Source of the DNA: Agroathelia rolfsii
Lineage: Eukaryota; Basidiomycota; Agaricomycetes; Amylocorticiales; Amylocorticiaceae
Length of the DNA: 64,000 nucleotides
Assembly (NCBI GenBank): GCA_018343915.1
Contig: JABRWF010000002.1
Location: 4,836,001 to 4,900,000 of the forward strand
Reading direction: 5' to 3'
The notes under the pieces are model-generated. The model had not been told where the DNA came from. It did no database searches and saw only the letters and a program-made list of their open reading frames with translations. A program made the position numbers and the translations under genes. Shown in pieces: positions 30,314 to 43,400 of this stretch (its first letter is position 1; the number at the start of each line of letters is the position of its first letter).

Positions 30314-33300
30314 ATGGCTCAGTCGCGAGATGCTATCAGACTTGCTAGGCTAAAGAAAACGTTTGAAAGCATCGTGAGCGGCAAGACACCCGTCACACCC
30401 CATAGTAGCCCTCTTTTTCTCGAGTCAATTCATGTACAACCAGACCCATTTTCCTGTGTTACAGCTTTGGCTACCAGTCCTAAGGCCATTGATGCCCTTC
30501 GTGCTTCTATGCGCTATGATAATAAAGCAACTTTCTTGGATGGACCGGCTACCGAAATACTGTTTTATCTCCTTAAGCCCGAAGGGCGTTTTTTGGAGCC
30601 TGTATGACACTCAGCACTTTTTCTTCTCGGATTTTATGTCCCTGAAATCACCCATCTTTTTAGGTTCTTCGCGACATTTGTGAGCCACCGATTTTTTAGA
30701 GCGCCTTTTGCACAGCTTTTAAGGACGGTGCTTTGGAAGAGCCTGCACAAATTGCCCTTGCCTCGCTGCTTCATGCACTTCTACGCCTGTCGTCAGATAG
30801 CAAAAACATATACTATATCACAGCTGAAGATTCAGTCATCTCAAAGGCCCTCTCATCGCATACAAACAAAGACATCCGTAGCATCTACTACACGATCCAG
30901 TATTTACTTTCACTGTTCAGTACCGACGCCTCCCAAACTGCTATTCCAGCGAACGAAGCTGGACCCGGCGGCCGACACGACAACGACTTTGCGGATTTTC
31001 GTAAGATCGCAATCTTGCCTACAGCCAGCGAGTTGGAATCTACGCAGGGCCCGTTCCTCCGCCGAAGCTCGGCGTTAGATGAGCTGGAGACGGAGGCAAA
31101 CCGTGTACAGATTTTCCTCGACAATCAGTTCCGTTTGCTGAGAGAAGATATGCTGTACGAGATGCGTGAAGAGCTGCAAATTGCGTTAGGCAAGAAGAAG
31201 GGCCGTCATCGCGGGTTGACCTTCGAAGAGCTGACCATCATCGGATTATATCGTGGAAGCGACCAGAAGCGTAGGAAGAAATGGGGGATTCAGATGCGGC
31301 TGAAGGAAGATTTGCCGGTTTTGAAGGATGCGGATACTTCCAAGAAAAGAGAGGCCTTTTTCAAAGGCGAAAAAGGAAAGAGGTGAGCCTCATGGATGGA
31401 TCAGTAGTTTGTAACGCGGAATTAGGATTAATTTTGAGGTGTTTAAACAAGGTGCTTTCGGCACCAGTCCATGGCGTGTTTGTTGTTAAACGGAGAGATC
31501 ACCGCGTTCCCAGTTATACACCGTGACGAGGCGCTTCTTGCTCGTAATCCCCCTGTTGTCGTGCTTCAGTTTAGCGACAATGATGACGGCATTGCGCGTC
31601 TTCTTTCTGGACTGAAGATAACTGAAAACATCAAGATGGTCCAAATCGACACCGCCGTTTTCTCGTAAGAGCCCGTGCTCAAGGTCCTCCAGAACATGAG
31701 GGAGTTACCCCTGTCCGATGATCTTTTATACTGGGACGAGAACAAGGAAATTGGTCTTCTCCCAACCAGGGTAGAGCATGTGGTCCATGCCCTTGAGCGC
31801 AATCCAAGGACGGACCTCAAGGGCCTTCTTGGAACCAGCAAGAGTATCATTCTCGATGGCTCCCAAGCCAGCTCGCTCCTTTCTGGCCTAACTCAAAAAG
31901 TATCGTTGATTCAAGGGCCACCAGGTGATTATCACTCCACAACATCTCCTCTTTACAGTGTTGACATACGGTTACATTTAGGTACCGGGAAATCATTTAT
32001 TGGCTCCCTCCTCGCCCGTAAAATTCACGACAACACAGAGCGAAGTATCCTTGTCGTCTGTTATATAAACCATGCCCTCGATCAATTCCTCGAGGACCTC
32101 ATGGACATGGGTATCCCCAGCAATCACATGGTACGCATCAGCGGCAAATCCACCGATCGCACCGAACACCTCCTGGTATACAAGCAGACGCAGAACTCTA
32201 CACACCGCCTCACAAGGTCCGACTGGGATATCATCGATGGCCTGAAATCCGACGCAGAGGAGATGTGGAGGGAGCTCGAGGCAGATTTTGGGATGTACCA
32301 GCACCAGCAGCTCAAACATAAAGACTTGCTTGAATACCTCGAGTTTGAAGAGCCGGAGTATTATGCGGCGTTCCTCGTACCCGTGCCTGAGGATGGATCC
32401 GTGATTGCGGATAAGAAGGGGAAGCCTATCCAGGATACGTATTTGTTACATCAGTGGGTCCAGGGCTGGGGCCCCGGTGTCTTAGCTGGGACGAAACCCA
32501 TCTCGAATTTTCCAGGCGTTTGGGACATGGAGAAGGAGGAGCGCTACAAGCGAGTTAGTGCGTGGAAAAGTGCCATTATAAAGGAGCGCGTAGAACAGCT
32601 GGCCAAGATTGGGTCGACGTATAATCAACATCAGAAGCACATCGATCGCAAATTCAACGAGAGCATTGGTGCGGTGCTCGCGTCGAAGCGCATCATTGGC
32701 TGTACAACGACACCGGCTGCAAAATACGTAGATGATCTGCGTAGCGCCTCTCCCGACGTGCTTCTTGTTGAAGAGGCCGGTGAAATTCTTGAAAGTCGTG
32801 TTATCACTGCGCTTGGACCACGTACAAAACAGATGATCCTTATAGGAGATCACAAGTATGTCATTTCTTTTCCAACATTTTATAATAGATCCCTTAGACT
32901 AAATGTCTTCCAGACAACTGCGACCGAAGGTTAGCAACTACGGGCTGACAGTAGAAAAGGGTAATGGCTACGATCTCAATCGGTCTCTCTTCGAACGTTT
33001 GGTACTCAAGGGCTACCCCCACCAGACGCTGACTATGCAACACCGCATGCGCCCGGAAATCTCCCGCTTCGTGCGTGCTTTGACGTACCCCGATCTCATC
33101 GAAGCCCCCCCCCCGTACCCAAAGACGGCCGAACCTACAGGGTGTGAGGGATAACATTGTCTTCATCAATCACCCGCAGCTTGAAGACAATGTCAAGGTT
33201 GCCGATGTACCTGACATCGGAGCGAAATCGTCGAAGCAGAACACATAAGAGGCGCAGATGGCGCTCAAGATTGTGCGATACCTAGCGCAGCAGGGCTATG

Positions 33301-36300
33301 GCTCTGATAAGCTTGTTGTATTGACGCCATACCTTGGACAGCTTTCAAGGTTGCGAGAGACGCTAAAGAAGGAGAATGATGTTATTTTGAACGATCTGGA
33401 CACGTTCGATCTTGTCGCGGCTGGGCTTTTGACGCCAGCCGCAGGGAAGATGCGTAAGAGCCCGTTACGTCTGGCAACGATCGGTGAGTGTCTGAACATC
33501 CTCGGAAACGATTTCTCTTTAATTCACGTAAATCCAGATAATTATCAAGGAGAAGAAAGCGAGATGGTCGTCATCTCACTCACTCGGAGTAGCCCTGACA
33601 ACGACATCGGCTTTATGTTTTCTCCTGAACGGCTGAACGTACTACTCTCCCGGGCTCGAAACGCGATGATCATTATTGGAAATGCCGATACCTTTAAATG
33701 TTCCAAGAAGGGTGGTCAGTTATGGACCAAGTTTCTCGATCACATGTTGGAAGCCGCGCATATATACGATGGAATCCCTGTGCAATGCGAGCGCCATCCC
33801 CATCGCATAGTGGATCTCACTACCGCGGCTGTGTTTGATGTACACTGTCCGGACGGTGGATGCACAGAACCTTGGTGAGCCTCGGTTACTGCCGAGCATG
33901 AAGTTTGGGTTCAAAGACAGTTTTCTTACAATTTTTGTGGTGTCAAACTGATCTGCGGATTGCACGCCTGTCCATCCCGATGCCATGCACGTGGAGACCA
34001 CTCGCAGATGAAATGCATGGAAATCACATTCTCCCATTGCCCGGTTGGTCATCAGCGCCGGTGGAAGTGCCACGAAGGCGCACCCAAGACCTGCAAGGCT
34101 TGCGACGAGGATGCCCGGCGTGCGGCAAAGAAACAACAAGAGGAGTACGAGCGTCAGCAACGTCTCGCTGCCGAGGAGGCCGATTACAAGCGCAAGATGG
34201 ACGAGTTGGAGGAGCAGCTGCAGAAGGAGATCCAAGCCGCTGAGGATGCCCAGGCCGCGCAGGACCGTGCAAATGCTGCCAGGCAGAAGCTGCTGGATAT
34301 TGGCGCTGCTGCATCATCACGGCTCTCCAGGTTAAATCCTGCGAATTGGAGTGCGAGCATTACTGCTACTACAAACCAGCCGCCTCCTGCTCCACCTTCG
34401 CAAGTGCCGCAGACGCCTACTATGCAACCGGGATTCGCATCCTCACCTATTGCTTCCAAATCGTCTGACCAGAGTCCAAGCACCAAGGCATCGCAACCGA
34501 GAAAATTCTCCTTTATCGGGGAAAAACGCTCTCCTGCTCGTGATATTTGGCTTCGCCAAAAATCACTCAATGGCGAGCAGAACGACGCTATAGATGGTAT
34601 CATGAGCATGATTGGGCTAGAAGAGGTGAAAGAACAGTTTTTGAAAATCAAGGCCAAAGTCGAGGTTACGCGGCGACAAGGGACAAGTTCCAAACAAGAT
34701 CGGTACAACGTTTCTCTTCTTGGGAATCCAGGAACGGGTAGGCGACTGATATTTTATTTATTACATTTAATTTTTATTTGGCTCTAAGCATGTGATCTAA
34801 CTTTTATGTCATAGGGAAGACCACGGTGGCAAGGCTTTACGCCAAGTTCTTAACATCCATGCAAATCCTACCAGGGACTACGTTTGAGGAAATCACGGGA
34901 TCCAGCCTTGCCAGTGATGGTGTCGATGGCGCTAAGAAGATACTTGAGCGCGTCAAGACGGCTGGAGGGGGCACCGTCTTCATCGATGAAGCTTATCAGC
35001 TCATTAGCGAGCACAGCTACGGTGGACGTGCTGTTCTGGACTATCTCCTGGCGGAAATGGAAAACAACGTAGGCAAGATCGTGTTCATCGTTGCCGGGTA
35101 CAATAAGGAGATGGAGTCCTTTTTCGAGCATAATCCAGGTTTGATGAGTCGTGTGCCGTACAAGTTCCAGTTTGCTGACTATGATGACGGAGAGTTGCTT
35201 GAGATGCTTGAGAAGATGGTTCATGACTACTATCAAGGACGCGCCTTGGTGGAAGGTGGTATGAGTGGTCTATACATGCGCGTCGCAGTCCGACGTATCG
35301 GCAACAACCGCGGTCGACCAGGATTTGGAAACGCAAGGGATTTGGCTAACGTGTTTTCGCGCATCCGTGACCGTCAGGCGCAGCGTATAACAGATGAAAG
35401 AAGTAAAGGGAAGACCCCGGACGATCCTGAGCCGAGAAAGGAAGACATCATCGGTCCTGATCCCGCGCTTGCGATGACCGAGAGTGAAGCATGGCAAAAG
35501 TTGCAGTCACTGATCGGGTTGCAAACGGTGAAGGCTACTGTCCGCAGCTTGATGGATGGTATTGCCGAAAATTACAGGCGGGAATTGGCTGAGAAGAAGG
35601 TCGTTTCTACATCCCTTAATCGCGTCTTCCTTGGTAAGCTTTTCTTATATTAAAAATGATTATTTATACTGACAGAGTGCCATGAAGGCAATTCCGGTAC
35701 TGGCAAGACCACTGTAGCAAAACTGTACGGTCGCATCCTCGTGGACCTAGGTCTGCTGAGCAACGGTGAAGGTGGGAAGTTATATCAGTACAACCTATTT
35801 AAGATTATTGAAATAGTTCCGGTCATCGTTAAAAACCCCGCAGATTTCATTGGTTCGGCTCTTGGTGAATCTGAGAAAAAGACGAAAGCCATTCTAGCTA
35901 CTACGGTCGGGAAAGTGCTTATCATTGACGAAGTGAGCTTCATCTAGACAGATTTTTTTTCAACGCTTACTTGCTTTAGGCTTACGGACTATACGGGGAT
36001 GGTGGTTCAAATGACATCTACAAAACGGCGGTCATTGATATCATAGTCGCGGAGGTGTAGAGTGTTCCGGGAGAAGATCGATGCGTACTGCTTCTTGGCT
36101 ATAAGCCCCAGATGGAAAAGATGTTTCAGGTATGCGCGTCAATTTCTTGAGACACTTTGACTTATGAACATTTGTGCTTAGAATGTGAATCCTGGGCTCA
36201 CGCGCCGATTTGCATTAGAAGATGCGTTCAACTTCGAAGACTTCACTCAAGAGCAACTTTTGAAGATCTTGGAGCGTCAAATGAAGGAAGTTGATCTAGC

Positions 36301-38043
36301 CGCCACAGATCTAGCGAAGAATGTAGCTATGGAAGTTCTTGGGCGTGCGAGAAATAAGCCGAACTTCGGTAATACCGGAGACGTTAATAATCTTTTGACG
36401 AAGGCAAAGAACAACTATAGGAGTCGTATGGCGAACGTACCGTCGCATCAGAGGCCGATAGATATGGTCTTCGAGCCTCAAGACTTTGATCCGGACTACA
36501 ATCGTCATCTGAATGCGTCGGCAAACCTGGAAAACCTTTTCAAGGGTGTCGTGGGCTGTGACGAAATAGTGGAGAAACTCCGTGGTTATCAGAGAGTTGC
36601 ACAAGCCCTCAAAACTCGTGGAATGGACACGCGGACGAAGATACCCATGACATTCGTCTTCAAGGGCCCCCCAGGTGATATCTTACCCCACCTGATATAA
36701 ATTCATGCTTATCAAACCATTATAACCAGGCACTGGCAAGACGAACACGGCCAGAAAGATGCGTCAAATATTCCTTGACATGGGTTTCCTATTCTCGAAT
36801 GACGTTGTCGAATGTTCCGCAAACGATCTTGTCGCTTCATACGTCGGTCAAACAGCCCCAAAGACCCGCACGCAGTTCCAAAAAGCGTTGTGTAAGGTCC
36901 TCTTCATCGACGAAGCTTACCGACTTGCGGAAGGACACTTCGCTCAAGAGGCCATTGACGAGATAGTCACGATTCCGACTGAAGATGCATTCCGTGGAAA
37001 GATGATTGTGATTCTAGCGGGATACGATCAAGACATTAACCGACTATTGCAGGTTAACACGGGCCTTTCTTCGAGATTCTCAGAAGAAATCATTTTCCGT
37101 AACCTATCTCCAGAGGAATGCATGCAAATCCTTCTACAATGGCTTGCTAAGGAGAATATTGACGTAAATGAGACTTCCGAACCTTCTTCACAAGTGTTCC
37201 GAGACTTCATCAATCTCTTTACTCAGCTGGTAACAACACCGTCATGGGGAAACGCTAGGGACGTGACCACCCTATCGGATACCATGGTCCGAAAAGTCTA
37301 CAATCAAAGCGCGAGCTCAACAAGTGCTCTGGTGTTACATTCCGAGGACGCGCTAGGCATCTTCGACACAATGCTACGAACCAAGCTAGAGCGGGCTACC
37401 AATACCAGGACGATTAGAGGCAATCTTACCTCCGGGCAGCATGATCTACCGATACAGAGTATGGGCGCGCGTGCGTCACCTCCGCCCCCCACTAGGGTTA
37501 CTACGACCACAGCCCCACCCACCACAGCCAGTGCCCCAAAGCCTAAATCTAAGCCCATGGTGGAGAAGCAGAGGAAACAGGAGGTCGCTGGAAGAGACCC
37601 TGGCGTTTCGGACGAGGTTTTGAATCAGCTTCAGGAAAGCAAGAGAGCTGCCGAGAGAGAGAAACGCGATTCAACAGTCGATAAAACAACTACAGCGCAA
37701 CAAGGAAGAGGTTGAGAGGAAGTTGAAAGCTCAGAAAGCAGAGGCGGATAGACTTGCAGCCCAAAAGGCAGCAGACGAAGCGAAGAAAGCGGAGCTCAAG
37801 CGGAAGCAGGATCAAGCAAGGAAAAAGGCGATAGAACTACAGAAAGAACGGGATAGGATTGCGGCGAAGGAGGTGGCGAAACGTTGTGAGGAGGAGCAGC
37901 GACACAAGCGAGAGGTAGAGGTTCAAGCGAAGCTCAGGAGGATGGGCGTGTGCGTAGCTGGGTTTGAGTGGATTCCATACGGTGGAGGATATCGATGCGC
38001 GGGAGGCTCTCATTTTGTCAGCAACGCGCAATTAGGGCTTTAG
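30314..38043 (+). pseudogene. Decayed tandem paralogue of the helicase / triple AAA+ ATPase
   Basis: Domain order and intron positions follow 18862-26780: N-terminus from ATG 30314, SF1 helicase with Walker A split by an intron (31925-31980), [21 protein letters not shown]1-like Cys/His segment near 33950-34100, coiled coil, AAA+ modules with Walker A near 34735-34815, 35690 (GNSGTGKTT) and 36730, and a tail with [10 protein letters not shown]. Disruptions: TAG at 30697-30699 where the paralogue has Trp; TAA at 31666-31668 (FSYEPVLK in the paralogue); a frameshift at the 10-C run 33105-33114; TAA at 33246-33248; TAG at 36058-36060 where the paralogue has Gln; and a frameshift near 37670-37715. 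A full-length protein is not possible from the sequence as given. Long stretches stay open, so decay is recent or fragments may be kept. Confidence 0.85.
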
Positions 38044-38279
38044 CCTGAATTAAGCACCACTTTATTTCTATAACTTTTTTTATACGAATGAAATCAGATG
38101 TATCATATGTATGCAACACTAGCATAAACTGAGTTAAAAGTTGAAAGAGCAAAACTTGACGGAGACGATCATGCTTGCTACGGTCCTACGGCCCGGTCTT
38201 GCCGGCCTAACCGGGCGCCATTCAAGTTTCAAAGTTGCAGACCACCATATCCTCGACCCTGATCATCTCCAGCGTTAAC

Positions 38280-39421
38280 ATGGCTGTGAAATCAATTATC
38301 ATAGATGCTGTTTGTAGTTTTCATTGTTTGTGTACTTCCTAGTATTTACCAGCAACCAGGTTCTCTTCGATATGGACGGGTGAGCCGATTGCCCCATTTC
38401 GCCAACTTGGATGTTAGTAACTCAAATGGTATCATCGATGTTACGGGTTTTTTTTTTTCATATGCCACTCATCTGCCATCATGTGGGATATGAATGATGA
38501 ATACTAGAACTCTCATAGACTCCACTCCTGGCGTTCTAAAAGCTTGGGTGACTTTTGGAAAAGATTATGGACTGGACCCCAAAGATGCGGCGCATAGAGC
38601 TCATGGGCGGCGATTATATGATACACTTAGAGAAATGTGCGGGATTACTGATGCAGAGAAGTTAGAGGTAAGATCTTCGGAATAATATGTCATCTCAAGC
38701 TATATTACATGAGTTTATTTTTGAAGAAAGAAATTGTTCGATTTGAAGAGGAAGTAATTGAAGGGGGTCCTGTTGTTTTACCTGGGACAACAAACCTACT
38801 CAAACAGGCAAGATTTTAACATATGAATTTTTCTTATATTATGCCGATCTAATGACTAGGGTACAGCTAGCTCACGAGGAAATACACGGATGGACGATCG
38901 TAACATCCGGTAGGCGAAATCTATTGTTGATCCGCGACAAATCATAATCTATTGCAATCAGCGACTAGTATATATACTCCTCGTGCACTTGAGCGATGCG
39001 GTGTCCCTCTACCACCAGCTGGCTACGTAACATCCAACGATGTCTCGCAGGGCAAGCCACATCCTGATCCATACCTGGCTGGGGCCAAGAAAGTCTCCGT
39101 TGACCCTCGCAACTGCAAGTAGTACAGGTGGTAGAAAATCATACGAGTAATACTGACGCCTCTTGACATAGGCCTAGTTGTAGAGGACGCGCCATCAGGT
39201 CTTCGGGCGGGTCATGCCGCAGGTGCGAAGACGCTGGCTGTCTGTACCTCACATTCACGGCAGGCCATCATCGACTCTGGTGCAAACCCCGATTTTATCG
39301 TAACGGATCTGACAAAGTGAGTGAATCAAGTTGTGTAGTACAATCGTTACTCATGGTCTTCAGGGTCTCTGCAAAATGGATCGAGGGAAAACTGGAAATT
39401 ACAATGGACGAAACGCCGTAA
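38280..39421 (+). CDS. HAD-superfamily sugar/glycerol phosphatase (Gpp/Dog type, 229 aa)
   Basis: Eight exons (38280-38309, 38360-38379, 38508-38667, 38727-38807, 38867-38909, 38962-39114, 39172-39316, 39364-39421) total 690 nt. HAD motif I is VLFDMDGTLIDS (about residues 11-22, nucleophile Asp in DMD), motif II is the Thr/Ser of TIVTSATS, the Lys is in SQGKPHPDPYL, and motif IV is LVVEDAPSGLRAG. Length and motifs fit glycerol-3-phosphatase and 2-deoxyglucose-6-phosphatase relatives, cytosolic enzymes that release phosphate from glycerol-3-phosphate (osmolyte making) or sugar phosphates. Substrate cannot be fixed from sequence. Introns after exons 4 and 6 need GC donors (GCAAGA, GCAAGT); without them the frame fails before LVVEDAPSG. 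Confidence 0.88.
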
Positions 39422-39501
39422 AAAGACGGAGGGCATATTGAAAACATGGTCAATTAAAATGCTATGCAAGTTAAATGAAGATGTATATAGTCATTATCAT
39501 T

Positions 39502-40293
39502 TTATGAGGAGGGCCATCCGAAGTCGAGTACGATATCGAAGCCGTAAGGCCGTAAATCGTATTCTCTACGTAAGCGTTTCAATGGGGCCACATCGGCCGA
39601 CTCAGTTACAGGAGCGTGCATTGGAGGTGGGGGAGGTGGGGGTGGTAGGTCACCGAGAGGGAAAGGCCAGACGGCAACCTTGAGTGCAGCCCAGAGGGCT
39701 TTGCGATTCGCCCAGGAAAACCCGCGTGACGCTGTGGGAGCAGACGGAACGGGATCGGTTGATTCGGTACTATTCAAGGCTGCAACATCCTGTTCGGATT
39801 CAGTTTGCGCAGAGTCGCTGACTGGGACAATGACTTTGGAGAGAATATCCGCTTTCAAACGTTCGACGCTGGCCTCCTCCCAGTATGTGATATTGTATGG
39901 GTCGAAGATGCCTGAAGAAGATATGTCACACCAGCATCGGTCGATAGGTCTAATAGATAAAGGCTGTGGGATGTTGCTTAGCCCTGCGGGCAGAGATGCT
40001 TTGAGTGCTTCTGTGAATGTCGTAATGTTTTCTGCCCAAGGCATGGAGAGAGACGTGTCGATTGGTATTGGGTGGCGATAACATGATGATACAAAGAGTG
40101 CAGATAGCAATGCAATGCAGTAGACACTGAATTGATGTGATGAATAATCCGCTTTCAAGCAGTGAATAAGCCTCACCATGGCCGGGAGTGCATTGTCAAT
40201 GAGAATAAGAACAGCCCTAAAAAATACGAGGGCGCAACAGGAAATGGAAGGAGCAGTAGAGGAAGATACCAGCGCGTACACCTGAGAAGTCAT
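39502..40293 (-). CDS. Protein of unknown function with N-terminal hydrophobic segments (263 aa)
   Basis: The frame from ATG 40293 is open for 263 codons. It has two hydrophobic stretches near the N-terminus (about residues 5-40, and VYCIALLSALFVSSCY near 60-75). A polar domain follows with a WCDI/NITYWEEASVERLKADIL segment, then a Ser/Thr/Glu-rich linker, a Pro-8 run and a C-terminal LRREYDLRPYGFD. The second stretch could anchor it in a membrane or act as a signal anchor. I do not recognise a family. The gene is convergent with the HAD gene (80 bp between stops). Undetected introns near the 5' end are possible. Confidence 0.5.
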   Translation of the reverse strand: MTSQVYALVSSSTAPSISCCALVFFRAVLILIDNALPAMVRLIHCLKADYSSHQFSVYCIALLSALFVSSCYRHPIPIDTSLSMPWAENITTFTEALKASLPAGLSNIPQPLSIRPIDRCWCDISSSGIFDPYNITYWEEASVERLKADILSKVIVPVSDSAQTESEQDVAALNSTESTDPVPSAPTASRGFSWANRKALWAALKVAVWPFPLGDLPPPPPPPPMHAPVTESADVAPLKRLRREYDLRPYGFDIVLDFGWPSS

Positions 40294-40561
40294 ATTCACA
40301 CAAAGAAAATTCTCTGAATCCAGTCCGTGAATGGTACTGACCACATATTGGTATTTGAGTCAACCTTACTACTCCGGGTCGTCTGCGTCGTCGAATGCCC
40401 CGCGCGAGTCGTGGTCGAGATGTAAGGAGTTTGCTTCCGCAAAGCTTACGTCAGCCAAATGGGTCTGCCCTTAAGCACAATCGAAGATGCTGGACGCGTC
40501 CATGTGTGTATTCGGTTGTATTTAGATCTACTCCCGTAATCTTGCATCTTCAATTTCCACC

Positions 40562-41213
40562 ATGCCTACCCACCCAGAAGTTCTTTGGGCTCAACGAAGC
40601 TCTGAAACTGACGAGACCAAGGTGATTATAGCTGAGGATACTCGATGATGGGCATTTTTGATGATATTCATTCCTGGACACAATTCAATCCAGAATATTC
40701 TCTACGTCACAGTTAATTTGATCGATATCGAGCCGTCGAGCCTACAGTACAATCTGACGCCTACGGGCATCACTTTTAAAGCAACTTCAGGAAGGTACCG
40801 TGTCGCTGTTTGAGCTTCCATGACTCGTCTTCGAGTATCTGATTCTTTGGCGCACTAGATCTGGTGGCGAGCAGCGCGAATATGCCTTTTCTCTAGATTT
40901 CTTTGAAGAAATTGTCCCAGAGGTGAATGATATCTATATCTCCTTGTTTTTTGGCGTTTACTAAATTAATCATCTGTAGGAATCTAAAAAAAGCCTCACC
41001 ACTCGCTCACTAGCGCTCATTATTCGCAAGAAGGAGAAAAAGGCTGAATATTGGCCCCGCCTGACAAAAGAAAAGATCAAGCACCCATTCATTAAGACAG
41101 ACTTTAGCAAGTGGGTCGATGAAGATGAGCAGGACGGAAATGCAGAAGTAGAAGACAGAGATTTTGGTGGCATGGATGATATGGGCGCTATGGGCGGCAT
41201 GGGTGGCATGGGT

Positions 41214-41247
<34 letters not shown>

Positions 41248-41495
41248 ATTTCGAAAAGGTAAGTCTTATACGCTTCAAATATTGAATGTAGACTTAATCT
41301 AAGCTACGTAGATGATGGCTAATATGGGTGCCAGTGGTAGTGGAGACTTTGGCGATGTAACTTTCTCAGCTTTTTCCGTGCTTGTAGTGCGCCTGGCTAA
41401 TATCAACCCTTTTCTAGTTGGCCAAGGCTGCTGCCGCTGATGAAGATTCCTCTGATGACGAGAACCCACCCCCTCTTGAGGACGCAGCTGATTAA
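40562..41495 (+). CDS. SBA1: Hsp90 co-chaperone p23 (Sba1/Wos2, 208 aa)
   Basis: Six exons (40562-40621, 40694-40794, 40859-40922, 40980-41258, 41312-41356, 41418-41495) total 627 nt. The CS domain opens with HPEVLWAQRSSETDETK and NILYVTVNLIDIE. The p23 signature follows: EKKAEYWPRLTKEKIKHPFI then KTDFSKWVDEDEQDG. The tail has about six Gly-Gly-Met repeats and an acidic end (DEDSSDDENPPPLEDAAD), both usual in fungal p23. The protein binds ATP-loaded Hsp90 and slows ATP hydrolysis, stabilising client complexes in cytosol and nucleus. All introns here use normal GT-AG sites. Confidence 0.95.
41175..41247 (+). repeat. GGM-coding tandem repeat in p23
   Basis: Near-perfect 9-bp units GGCATGGGC/GGCATGGGT encode Gly-Gly-Met repeats in the p23 tail. 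Such runs vary in copy number by slippage. Confidence 0.8.
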
Positions 41496-42902
41496 ATTGA
41501 AATCAACTTTTTGTACAACTCACGACTTTCAGATTAAATATAATTTCATCGCGTATACGATCTTTTGTTTCTTGATGCATGGAGATTGGTCTCTTTGGGT
41601 TCAATGCGAGATCATTGTAGCCCTTTCTCCCGACAACTAAGTCTTATATCGGATTCCATGTCCTAGAAGTACGATTATGAATCCGGGCTCGATTTTTGTC
41701 ATGTTGCTTATTGTGCATGGACTATAAACGAATAGGCCATAAAATAAATCCTGCTTGAAGGTACTTCACACACCCTCGACTTTAATTGCGATTCTTAAAG
41801 CTTTCCCGCGATGAATTGTTAACCTAAACATGACGTTGACGTTGCTGAGGCGTATTTTGTGGCAAATCAACAAGATTGCTTTTCAACAAATGACCGTTCC
41901 TCTTTTTGAGTTTGGACCTTTTCCCATAAGGACAAATAGTAATCGATAATTATCAATCACCAAACTCAATATTCCTTGCTTAACATATCCTTTTTTTTTG
42001 TCAGATCTTTTCGGATCTCAGTATCTTTGATCCAGATGCTAGCAAATCACCGTATATAACGGCAAGGTAACAGCGTGATTTTTTTTCTTTACTTTTTTGA
42101 TATTTATTTTCTTTTTTGTTCTGCACAGCTCTAGCTCCATATGCCGAGCAACGCTGTGCGAATAGCAATGCGACCTATCTTCTATCGTCAACCTTAGTGC
42201 TTGGCCTGGACAGATTTCACTAAGCTAGAAAGTTGCAAAGCCTTTAGTTACGCCTAGGCATTATGACAACCAAAATGCATAAGAACAACAAGCTATTATA
42301 GTCGTCGTCCATATGCTAAAGCAAGGAAAGGATTGCATTCGAAGATTTTACACTTAACTTATCGTAACTCAGTCCTCAGCCTTTGTTAGCAACGAGCCGA
42401 GGTATGCGTTGTTGCTGACTTTTCTGATGCATGAGATGTGATGATTGTTTATAGATCCGATCACGTTTTTTTTTTGGTGCAACGATCGAATCACTCATAG
42501 TCTTGTGTTTTGCGCAGCACAGGGTTTCGCCCTGCGATCGGTAAGCAATTGTGGGTATATATCCATGCATGCCCGATGATGCACTTGGCGATGCGTGTAT
42601 AATATTGTAGAAGATTACTCCACAACACTTTTTGTGATGTCAAGATCAAGCTACTAACCCCGTGTGTTGCTAAACGAGGTTACTCTTTGATGCTGATTTG
42701 ATCAGTGTAGCGTCGCTTGGAACACATGCCGTGCTGCGGGATGGCTGCGCCTCGGCATGGACACACCGCTTGGCTATATATGAAGGTAAATAGTGGTACT
42801 TGGGAGAGCTACTCGTCCGAGTAGTAAATTAGAATGTAAGTTGCAAACCTCCGCCCAATCGACTCGCATGCATGGTACTCATGATTTTACCGACAATAAA
42901 GC
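41496..42902. other. Intergenic
   Basis: No gene supported over about 1.4 kb. There are several T-runs and AT-rich text. The last 150 bp form the upstream region of the membrane-protein gene at 42903. Confidence 0.5.
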
Positions 42903-43400
42903 ATGGCGGAACCAATCCAAGTCACTATCACTAAAACTATCTTTACCGTCGCCCCGACACCTACCCCAACCATGTGGACGCAAACGTACGGCACACCTTG
43001 GACGACGGCGACCCCATGGGTGCACACTTATCGTGATCAGGTCGTGGTGAACTATCCGCCCCAGCCTCGCCCTCACTGGGAAGAGTGTAGATGGGAAAGG
43101 GATCAGGTCCACTCACTTGAGCACAGATGGAGGCTCTGGCCCCTTATCTTTGTTGCCGGTATCCTCGCCGGTTTGGCCATCGCTGTTTTGCTCTGGGGCC
43201 TGCGGCGTATTCACAAACGCCATGCGCACAAAGTCAAGGGTTTGTTCAAGAGACATGGGCAGATCAGGTTAGAGGACTCGGAGAGCATGACTGAGGGGTC
43301 TGGAACCCACGAGCATGTTTTGCGCCCTGCTCAACAGGCTCTACCGCCGGTTGAGGGCGTGAACAAATCTACTCCTAGTGTTACAATCGAGGGAGCCTAA
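42903..43400 (+). CDS. Small single-pass membrane protein (165 aa)
   Basis: An intronless frame of 165 codons. The N-terminal 60 residues are rich in Thr, Pro and Trp (TVAPTPTPTMWTQTYGTPW), as in extracellular or O-glycosylated regions. One strong helix (WPLIFVAGILAGLAIAVLLW, about residues 79-98) is followed by a basic stretch (RRIHKRHAHKVKGLFKRH) that by the positive-inside rule should face the cytosol. No signal peptide precedes the helix, so a type III or tail-type topology is likely. No known family recognised. Single long frame, sensible composition and a start near the spacer boundary support a real gene. Confidence 0.6.
   Translation: MAEPIQVTITKTIFTVAPTPTPTMWTQTYGTPWTTATPWVHTYRDQVVVNYPPQPRPHWEECRWERDQVHSLEHRWRLWPLIFVAGILAGLAIAVLLWGLRRIHKRHAHKVKGLFKRHGQIRLEDSESMTEGSGTHEHVLRPAQQALPPVEGVNKSTPSVTIEGA

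Noticed and set aside
39100..39180. Premature stop (AAG TAG) in the HAD phosphatase
   Set aside because: With the GC donor at 39115 the stop is intronic and the conserved LVVEDAPSG block follows in frame.
40211..40281. Intron with GTGTAC...TTTTTAG at the start of the unknown minus gene
   Set aside because: Removing it puts the next stretch out of frame, while the unspliced frame stays open.
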